In this document: positions 6,405-10,457 of the stretch, in pieces | Position numbering within the stretch: the stretch's first letter is position 1 | How the letters are laid out: each line of letters begins with the position of its first letter | Origin: Haloarculaceae archaeon | Lineage (GTDB): Archaea; Halobacteriota; Halobacteria; Halobacteriales; Haloarculaceae | Length of the DNA stretch: 10,457 nt | NCBI GenBank assembly: GCA_018609665.1 | Contig: JAHENN010000286.1 | Coordinates: 1-10,457 of the forward strand | Direction of reading: 5' to 3' | Notes under the pieces: generated by a model | Databases searched by the model: none | Told to the model about the DNA's origin: nothing | What the model saw: the letters and a program-made list of their open reading frames with translations, nothing else | Made by a program: the position numbers and the translations under genes

Positions 6405-6412
6405 TTAATAAA
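6405..6412 (-). promoter_or_regulatory. TATA-like box of the SDR/thiamine-diphosphate enzyme unit
   Basis: TTTATTAA on the minus strand is a good AT-rich box in the 165-bp divergent spacer 6342-6506. Predicted initiation is near 6382, giving a leader of about 41 nt to the SDR ATG. Confidence 0.5.
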
Positions 6413-6475
6413 GGTAGCCACAGGGCCCGAATACTGAACAATGGAAGGCCGAATCGGGAAGAACTAAAACGAAGT

Positions 6476-6482
6476 CTTATAT
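6476..6482 (+). promoter_or_regulatory. TATA-like box of the MBL-fold/HAD operon
   Basis: CTTATAT is centred 28 nt before the ATG at 6507 and is preceded by an A-rich CTAAAACGAA stretch that could serve as the TFB recognition element. This is one of the clearest leaderless promoters in the window. It faces away from the SDR promoter across the same spacer. Confidence 0.6.
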
Positions 6483-6506
6483 CTCGCGGCGGCAACCTTC
6501 CGACAG

Positions 6507-7469
6507 ATGGATTCCCGGAGCGCACAGGGCCGCGTTCACCGACTCGCGTTCGACGTCGACTGGCCGCCCGGTCACGTCGCCTGCTACGTAGTGGACGGCC
6601 CGGAGCCGATTCTCGTCGACGCCGCGACGCCGGACTGCGAGGCTGCCTTCCGCGACCGGCTGGCCGACCTCGACCTCGAGCCCGGCGACGTCGAACACGT
6701 CCTCGTCACCCACCCCCACGTCGACCACATCGGCCAGGTGCCGACGGTGCTGGCCGAGGGGGACCCGACCGTCCACGCGCCGGCGGGCGTCCGCGAGCGG
6801 TTCGCCCGCGACCCCGACGACCTGGCGGCCCGGGTCCGGCGCAACTGCGTCGCGGCGGGCTTTCCCGACGACCAGCGCGAGACCGCCGTCGAGATGGCAG
6901 TCGACTCCCTGGAGCGGGACGCGGCGCTGCTGGAGCCGGACCGCGTCGACGCCTGGCTCGCGGCCGGCGAGCGGGCGACCGTCGGCGGCCTCGCGGTCGA
7001 GCCGGTGCACGTCCCCGGCCACCAGGCCGACCACCTCAGCTACCGGACCGAGATCGACGGCGAGACCGCCCTGCTGGCCGGCGACATGGGTATCGAGCCG
7101 TTCCGCCCGGTCGTGCTGCACGACGGCCTCGACGACGGACACCGGGAGGCGTTCGACGCCTTCGACGACGCCCTCGACCGGCTGGCCGCCCTCGACGTCG
7201 ACCGCGTCTACCCCGGCCACGGCCCCGTCCACGACGACCTCGCGGGGGTCGTCGAGCGGGACCGCCGCAGCCTCGCCGACCGCCTCGACGGCGTCCGCGA
7301 CCTCGTCGCCGACGGCCGCGCGACGGTCCCCGGGGTCGCGATGGCCCTCGCCGGCGACCGCGACGTGAAGTACCTCATCCCGGAGACGATGAGCGCGCTG
7401 GCGCACCTCGAGCGGACCGACGCCGTGACCGCAGGGACCGTCGACGGCGTCCGCCGCTACGAGGTATGA
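6507..7469 (+). CDS. Metallo-beta-lactamase-fold hydrolase (LACTB2/glyoxalase II-like)
   Basis: The 320-residue protein is a cytoplasmic metallo-hydrolase with all metal ligands visible: THPHVDH (68-74, giving His69, His71, Asp73, His74), His172 in HVPGHQADH, Asp193 in LAGDMG and His238 in YPGHGP. This full set is what glyoxalase II and LACTB2-type enzymes use to bind two metals, normally zinc. The stretch after about residue 245 (RDRRSLADRLDGV, later MSALAHLERTDAV) fits the C-terminal winged-helix-like extension of LACTB2-type proteins. Substrates in the family include thioesters, RNA and lactones, so the substrate here is open; a thioester hydrolase would suit the acyl-CoA neighbourhood, but that is inference. 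The ATG at 6507 follows a TATA-like box by 28 nt. The stop overlaps the next gene's start as ATGA, so the two proteins are made together. Confidence 0.92.
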   Translation: MDSRSAQGRVHRLAFDVDWPPGHVACYVVDGPEPILVDAATPDCEAAFRDRLADLDLEPGDVEHVLVTHPHVDHIGQVPTVLAEGDPTVHAPAGVRERFARDPDDLAARVRRNCVAAGFPDDQRETAVEMAVDSLERDAALLEPDRVDAWLAAGERATVGGLAVEPVHVPGHQADHLSYRTEIDGETALLAGDMGIEPFRPVVLHDGLDDGHREAFDAFDDALDRLAALDVDRVYPGHGPVHDDLAGVVERDRRSLADRLDGVRDLVADGRATVPGVAMALAGDRDVKYLIPETMSALAHLERTDAVTAGTVDGVRRYEV

Positions 7470-8155
7470 CCGACGCCCGGTACGAGGCCGTTCTCTGGGA
7501 CATCGGCGGCGTGCTGGTCGAGCTGGCGTCGGTCAGAGCGGGCTACGCCGCCTTCGTCGCCGAACTCGCCGACGCCCACGACCTCGACCGGGAGGCGGCG
7601 CTAGCGACCTGGCGGGAGACCCTCGGGGAGCACTTCCGCGGCCGCGAGGGAACGGAGTACCGGCCGGCCCGGGAGGGCTACCGGAAGGCGACGGCGGCGC
7701 TGTTCGACGGCGACCCGCCGGACGGCTGGGAGCGGGTCTTCGAGCGGGCGAGCGGCGCCGCCCTCCGGCCGGTCGACGGCGCCGTCGGGGCCGTCGAGCG
7801 GCTGGCCGACCTCGGCGTCGCGCAGGCGGTCGTCTCCGACATCGACACGCGAGAGGCCGAGAACGCGCTGGCGACGCTCGGCGTCCGGGACCGCATGACC
7901 CACGTCACCACCTCCGAGGCGGTCGGCGTCACCAAGCCCGACGAGCGGACCTTCCGCGACGCCCTCTCCGCGCTCGAAATCGCGCCGGAGGCGGCGCTGA
8001 TGGTCGGCGACCGCTACGAGCACGACGTCGAGGGCGCCGCCGCGGTCGGTATCGACGCGGCGGGCTACGGCGCCGACGCCCGCGGCCCGGCGGCGACCTA
8101 CGAACTCGACGACCTCCGGGCGCTACCCGACGTCGTTGCCGGCCGGGACGGGTAA
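7466..8155 (+). CDS. HAD-superfamily hydrolase (subfamily IA-like phosphatase)
   Basis: The 229-residue protein shows the four HAD motifs: nucleophile Asp12 in LWDIGGVLVE (motif I), Ser124 in AVVSDID (motif II), Lys157 in GVTKPDERTF (motif III), and GD at 181-182 with Asp187 in VGDRYEHDVEG (motif IV). A helical cap fills about residues 20-100. Motif I reads D-I-G instead of D-x-D, so the usual second Asp (general acid/base) is replaced by Gly14. The D-x-G-N variant is known from YihX-type sugar-phosphate phosphatases, so the protein may still be active. Most relatives dephosphorylate small phosphorylated metabolites or dehalogenate 2-haloacids; a substrate cannot be chosen. Translation starts at the ATG in the ATGA overlap with the MBL-fold gene, indicating coupling. 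Confidence 0.9.
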   Translation: MTDARYEAVLWDIGGVLVELASVRAGYAAFVAELADAHDLDREAALATWRETLGEHFRGREGTEYRPAREGYRKATAALFDGDPPDGWERVFERASGAALRPVDGAVGAVERLADLGVAQAVVSDIDTREAENALATLGVRDRMTHVTTSEAVGVTKPDERTFRDALSALEIAPEAALMVGDRYEHDVEGAAAVGIDAAGYGADARGPAATYELDDLRALPDVVAGRDG

Positions 8156-8181
8156 ACGGCCCGTCCATCGCCGTCGGAACG

Positions 8182-8188
8182 CTTAATC
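8182..8188 (+). promoter_or_regulatory. TATA-like box of the second SDR gene
   Basis: CTTAATC is centred 28 nt before the ATG at 8213 in the 57-bp gap after the HAD gene. It gives the SDR its own leaderless transcript in addition to any readthrough. Confidence 0.5.
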
Positions 8189-8212
8189 TGCGACCGGCGA
8201 ATACCGGGAACG

Positions 8213-8992
8213 ATGGACCTGGGACTCGACGACAGGACCGCCCTCGTGACGGGCGGCGCCGGACGCATCGGGAGCGAGGACTGCCGCGTGCTCGCCGAGG
8301 AGGGCGCCGAGGTAATTGCTCTCGACGTGGCGCTCGAGAAGGCCGAGAACGTCGTCAGCGAGGTCGAAGACGACTACGACGGCACCGCACACGCCGTCGA
8401 GTGCGACCTCACCGACCGCGAGGACGTCGCCGACACCGTCGCCGCCCTCGAGGCCGAGACCGGCGGCATCGACGTGCTCGTCAACAACGCCGGGATGGTC
8501 GACGCCCGCGACCGGGTCGAGGACTTCGACGACGACATCTGGGACCGCGACCTCTCGGTGAACCTGACGGGCGCCTACAACGTCACCCGCGAGGTCTACC
8601 CCGAGATGAAGGAGCGCGGCTGGGGCCGCATCATCAACATGTCGTCGATGGCGGGCTGGCAGGGCGGCTTCGGCCAGCTGTCGTACGCGGCGACGAAGGC
8701 CGGGCTCATCGGCTTCGGCAAGACGCTCGCCCTCGAGGGCGCCCAGCACGGCGTCACCTCCAACGTCATCGCGCCGAGCATCGTCGTCGGCCAGCTCGCC
8801 GAGTTGCCCACCGACCAGCTCGAGGAGGTCGACGAGCACTTCGCCCGCATCGCGAAGGCCACGCCGATGCGGAAGCTCGGCAAAGAGGAGGACGTCGCCA
8901 ACCTCGTCGCCTACCTCGCCAGCGAGCAGGCGAGCTACATCACCGGCCAGGTGGTCGGCGTCACCGGCGGCATCGACCTGTTCAGCTTCTGA
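8213..8992 (+). CDS. Short-chain dehydrogenase/reductase, FabG-like, probably NAD(H)-preferring
   Basis: The 259-residue classical SDR has TGGAGRIG at 13-20, NNAG at 91-94 and the catalytic tetrad Asn117, Ser145, Tyr158 and Lys162 (SYAATKAG). Asp38 at the end of the second beta strand (IALDVA) is the usual mark of NAD(H) preference, in contrast to Arg41 in the SDR at 5565-6341. The C-terminus carries the common TGQVVGVTGGID ending of 3-oxoacyl reductase-like or 3-hydroxyacyl-CoA dehydrogenase-like SDRs. A role in oxidising a 3-hydroxyacyl-CoA would fit the acyl-CoA enzymes nearby but is inference; sugar or polyol dehydrogenases look similar. The ATG at 8213 follows a TATA-like box by 28 nt. 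It lies 57 bp after the HAD gene and 58 bp before the DUF502 gene, all on the plus strand. Confidence 0.93.
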   Translation: MDLGLDDRTALVTGGAGRIGSEDCRVLAEEGAEVIALDVALEKAENVVSEVEDDYDGTAHAVECDLTDREDVADTVAALEAETGGIDVLVNNAGMVDARDRVEDFDDDIWDRDLSVNLTGAYNVTREVYPEMKERGWGRIINMSSMAGWQGGFGQLSYAATKAGLIGFGKTLALEGAQHGVTSNVIAPSIVVGQLAELPTDQLEEVDEHFARIAKATPMRKLGKEEDVANLVAYLASEQASYITGQVVGVTGGIDLFSF

Positions 8993-9020
8993 CCCGACGG
9001 CGGGCGAGCCGAGGACAGCT

Positions 9021-9027
9021 TCTTACC
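9021..9027 (+). promoter_or_regulatory. TATA-like box of the DUF502 gene
   Basis: TCTTACC is centred 27 nt before the ATG at 9051. It is a modest match but the position is right for a leaderless transcript. Confidence 0.4.
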
Positions 9028-9050
9028 GGCGGCGGCCGCGAGGGACGTCC

Positions 9051-9749
9051 ATGAGCGGGACGTCACCCTCCGAGCGGTCCCCGACCGAGCGGCTGAAGAG
9101 CTACTTCGTGACCGGCGCGCTGCTGGTGATTCCGGCGGCGCTGACGGTCGGCATCGCGGCCTTCGTTTTCCGGTTTCTCTCCGGCTATCTCGCCCCGGTG
9201 GCGACGGCCATCGGGGGCGTCGTCGGCGTCGGCGGCCTCCTCGCGGACCTGCTCACGCTGCTGGCGGCGCTGGCCGCCGTCGGGCTGCTCGGGGCGGCCG
9301 TCGAGACGCTGCCGTACGGCTCGACGGCGGCGGAGCTCTTCCACCGGGCCGTCGAGTCGATTCCCGGCGTCGGCAACGTCTACGGCGGCTTCCGGGAGAT
9401 GAGCGAGACCGTCGCCGACGGCGAGGAGAGCTTCCGGGACGTGAAGCTCGTCGAGTACCCCAGCGAGGGCTCCTACACGATGGCGTTCGTCACCGCCGAC
9501 GCGCCGACGTACCTCGAGCGGAGCGTCGACCACGCAGAGGAGGGGATGATGAGCCTCTTCCTCCCGATGGGCCCCAACCCCGTGATGGGCGGGTTCGTCA
9601 TCTACGTCTCCCGCGACCGGGTCCACGACATCGACATCGGCGTCGAGGAGGGGCTGCAGGCCATCATCACCAGCGGCGTGACGATAAGCGAGGACGACGA
9701 CGAGCCGGAGATCGGCGGCCGGATGCGGGAGCGCATCGAGGAGGCCTGA
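9051..9749 (+). CDS. DUF502 family membrane protein
   Basis: The 232-residue protein has two strong membrane helices near the N-terminus (about 17-41 and 60-83) and then a soluble domain. Features typical of DUF502 are the helix-to-domain motif IPGVGNVYGGFREMSET (104-120), the strand KLVEYPSEG (132-140) and the signature PMGPNPVMGGFVIYVSRD (172-189), which matches the PNPTSG loop of bacterial and archaeal members. The tail (about 213-232) is very acidic, as in many haloarchaeal proteins. The family is widespread but its biochemical role is not established; topology suggests a membrane-anchored cytoplasmic domain. The ATG at 9051 directly precedes a Ser/Thr-rich, hydrophilic leader and the first helix. 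It is transcribed on the same strand as the SDR before it and converges on the acyl-CoA dehydrogenase after it. Confidence 0.92.
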   Translation: MSGTSPSERSPTERLKSYFVTGALLVIPAALTVGIAAFVFRFLSGYLAPVATAIGGVVGVGGLLADLLTLLAALAAVGLLGAAVETLPYGSTAAELFHRAVESIPGVGNVYGGFREMSETVADGEESFRDVKLVEYPSEGSYTMAFVTADAPTYLERSVDHAEEGMMSLFLPMGPNPVMGGFVIYVSRDRVHDIDIGVEEGLQAIITSGVTISEDDDEPEIGGRMRERIEEA

Positions 9750-9877
9750 GTCGCCGCCGGGCCGGAGAACTACCAACCCTCTCCCGACGTGGCCGCTCCC
9801 GCGGACGCCTTCGACCCGTTCGGGCTCGACGATGCGACACGAGCATCCGCGAGGGAGCGACGCGACCGAGCGGTTCG

Positions 9878-9904
9878 CCGGACGCGACCGCAGGGAGCGT
9901 CCGG
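9878..9904. repeat. Perfect 8-bp inverted repeat in the convergent spacer
   Basis: CCGGACGC (9878-9885) and GCGTCCGG (9897-9904) are exact reverse complements with an 11-nt loop. In RNA this would be a stable hairpin downstream of DUF502. No T-run follows it, so it is not a classical terminator. Confidence 0.5.
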
Positions 9905-9964
9905 TATCGCGCGCGGACCGGGGGCGGCCGGAGGCCGCCGGACGGAGCACGCGCGGATATTTTC

Positions 9965-9984
9965 CCCACCGTACGAAAGGTGGG
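9965..9984. terminator. Hairpin next to the acyl-CoA dehydrogenase stop, possible bidirectional end
   Basis: CCCACC (9965-9970) and GGTGGG (9979-9984) form a 6-bp stem with an 8-nt loop, one base beyond the stop codon at 9986-9988 of the minus-strand gene. ATATTTT (9957-9963) precedes it on the plus strand and could act as a short T-tract for the DUF502 transcript. Archaeal termination depends mainly on T-tracts, so this call is tentative. Confidence 0.35.
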
Positions 9985-9985
9985 T

Positions 9986-10457
9986 TCAGAACGTCGGCAG
10001 GTTCTCCAGTTCGTCGGCGTGCTCGTCGGCGCCGTCGAAGGCCTCGCGGGCGATGACGCGGCGGTGGACCTCGTCGGCGCCGTCGACGATCCGGAACGCC
10101 CGGACGGCCTCGTAGAAGTCCGCGAGCGGCAGGTCCCGGGAGATGCCGGCGCCGCCGCAGCACTGCACCGCCAGGTCGATGGCCTCCTGGCAGACGTTCG
10201 CGGTGAACACCTTCGACATCGAGACGGGCACGCGGGCCTGGTCGCCGCGGGCGATCTCCTTGGCGGCGTGCCGCACCATCGTCCGGGCGGCGTGGAGCCG
10301 CGTCTCCGCGTCGGCGATGTCGTACCGCAGCGACTGCTTGTCCGACAGCGTCGAGCCGAACGCCTCCCGCTCGTCCATGTACGCCTTGGCGATGGTGAGC
10401 GCCCGCCGGGCCATCCCGGAAAACCGCATGCAGTGGGTCAGCCGGGCGGGGCCGAGC
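9986..10457 (-). CDS. Acyl-CoA dehydrogenase, ACAD10/11-like, C-terminal part (cut by window edge)
   Basis: The minus-strand frame is open from the right edge and gives the last 156 residues of an acyl-CoA dehydrogenase: the helical C-terminal domain with REAFGSTLSDKQ, AVQCCGGAGI and the ending AFRIVDGADEVHRRVIARE. It begins LGPARLTHC, inside the domain, so the true start lies beyond the window and the Met at 10429 is internal. The DGADEVH motif is typical of the ACAD10/ACAD11-like branch, and Asp (codon 10082-10084) stands where MCAD-type enzymes have their catalytic Glu. It should oxidise an acyl-CoA with FAD, but chain length and branching cannot be told from this part. It is a different subfamily from the enzyme at 191-1465, so the two are not a simple duplication. 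A hairpin lies immediately after the stop. Confidence 0.92.
   Translation of the reverse strand, partial: LGPARLTHCMRFSGMARRALTIAKAYMDEREAFGSTLSDKQSLRYDIADAETRLHAARTMVRHAAKEIARGDQARVPVSMSKVFTANVCQEAIDLAVQCCGGAGISRDLPLADFYEAVRAFRIVDGADEVHRRVIAREAFDGADEHADELENLPTF

Larger units (their letters stand above)
9750..9985. other. Non-coding spacer between convergent genes
   Basis: This 236-bp stretch separates the DUF502 stop from the end of the right-hand acyl-CoA dehydrogenase. Frames without stops exist on both strands, but they are Arg/Pro-rich and resemble no family I recognise, so no gene is called. It holds two clear inverted repeats (9878-9904 and 9965-9984), smaller hairpins such as GATGC/GCATC around 9830-9846, and a short T-run at 9957-9963. 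Confidence 0.55.

Noticed and set aside
6441..6467. Eight-codon plus-strand ORF (MEGRIGKN) in the divergent spacer
   Set aside because: It is very short, lies upstream of the MBL-fold promoter and has no well-placed box or coupling to a gene.
9860..9885. GCGGTTCGCCGG looked like a possible tRNA T-arm
   Set aside because: The loop does not match the GTTCRANYC pattern, and no acceptor stem or anticodon arm can be paired around it.
9789..10115. Plus-strand ORF in the convergent spacer
   Set aside because: Half of it is antisense to the acyl-CoA dehydrogenase, the rest is Arg/Gly-rich low-complexity sequence, and no family is recognisable.

Overview
The window is a GC-rich stretch of a halophilic archaeal (Halobacteria) chromosome. 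The evidence is Asp/Glu-rich, Lys-poor soluble proteins, AT-rich TATA-like boxes standing out of GC-rich spacers about 26-28 nt ahead of start codons (the spacing of leaderless haloarchaeal transcripts), an ATGA gene overlap, and family members typical of that class. No rRNA, tRNA, CRISPR array, transposase or integrase was found, and base composition shows no obvious foreign island. The content looks like ordinary lipid/acyl-CoA and accessory metabolism with several small oddities, not a defence or mobile system.

Layout, left to right. (a) 1-151, minus: N-terminus of an unidentified membrane protein that runs off the left edge. (b) 191-1465, minus: acyl-CoA dehydrogenase with an unusual 16-residue Ser/Thr-rich insert. 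(c) 1571-2737, plus: family III CoA-transferase-fold protein that keeps the His/Asp/Glu set of alpha-methylacyl-CoA racemase; it is divergent from (b). (d) 2730-3629, minus: EamA/DMT ten-helix transporter, overlapping (c) tail to tail by 8 bp. (e) 5565-6341 followed by 3799-5493, minus: an SDR oxidoreductase and a benzoylformate-decarboxylase-like thiamine diphosphate enzyme, probably one unit. (f) 6507-7469 and 7466-8155, plus: a metallo-beta-lactamase-fold hydrolase translationally coupled to a HAD phosphatase. (g) 8213-8992, plus: a second SDR. (h) 9051-9749, plus: a DUF502 two-helix membrane protein. (i) 9986-10457, minus: the C-terminal part of a second acyl-CoA dehydrogenase (ACAD10/11-like) that runs off the right edge.

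How the genes may work together: two acyl-CoA dehydrogenases, an alpha-methylacyl-CoA racemase-like protein, two SDRs and a thiamine-dependent C-C lyase/decarboxylase would suit oxidation of branched (2-methyl) acyl chains or of 2-keto/2-hydroxy acids. Haloarchaeal membranes are built from phytanyl chains, so degradation of phytanate/pristanate-type isoprenoid acids is an attractive hypothesis. The genes form separate short transcription units, however, and no phytanoyl-CoA hydroxylase, acyl-CoA ligase, enoyl-CoA hydratase or thiolase is visible here. The points most worth following up are a possible leaderless 15-codon ORF overlapping the start of the first SDR, the insert with a perfect inverted repeat in the first acyl-CoA dehydrogenase, and a near-consensus TATA box followed by about 127 nt of apparently non-coding, structured sequence before the EamA gene.
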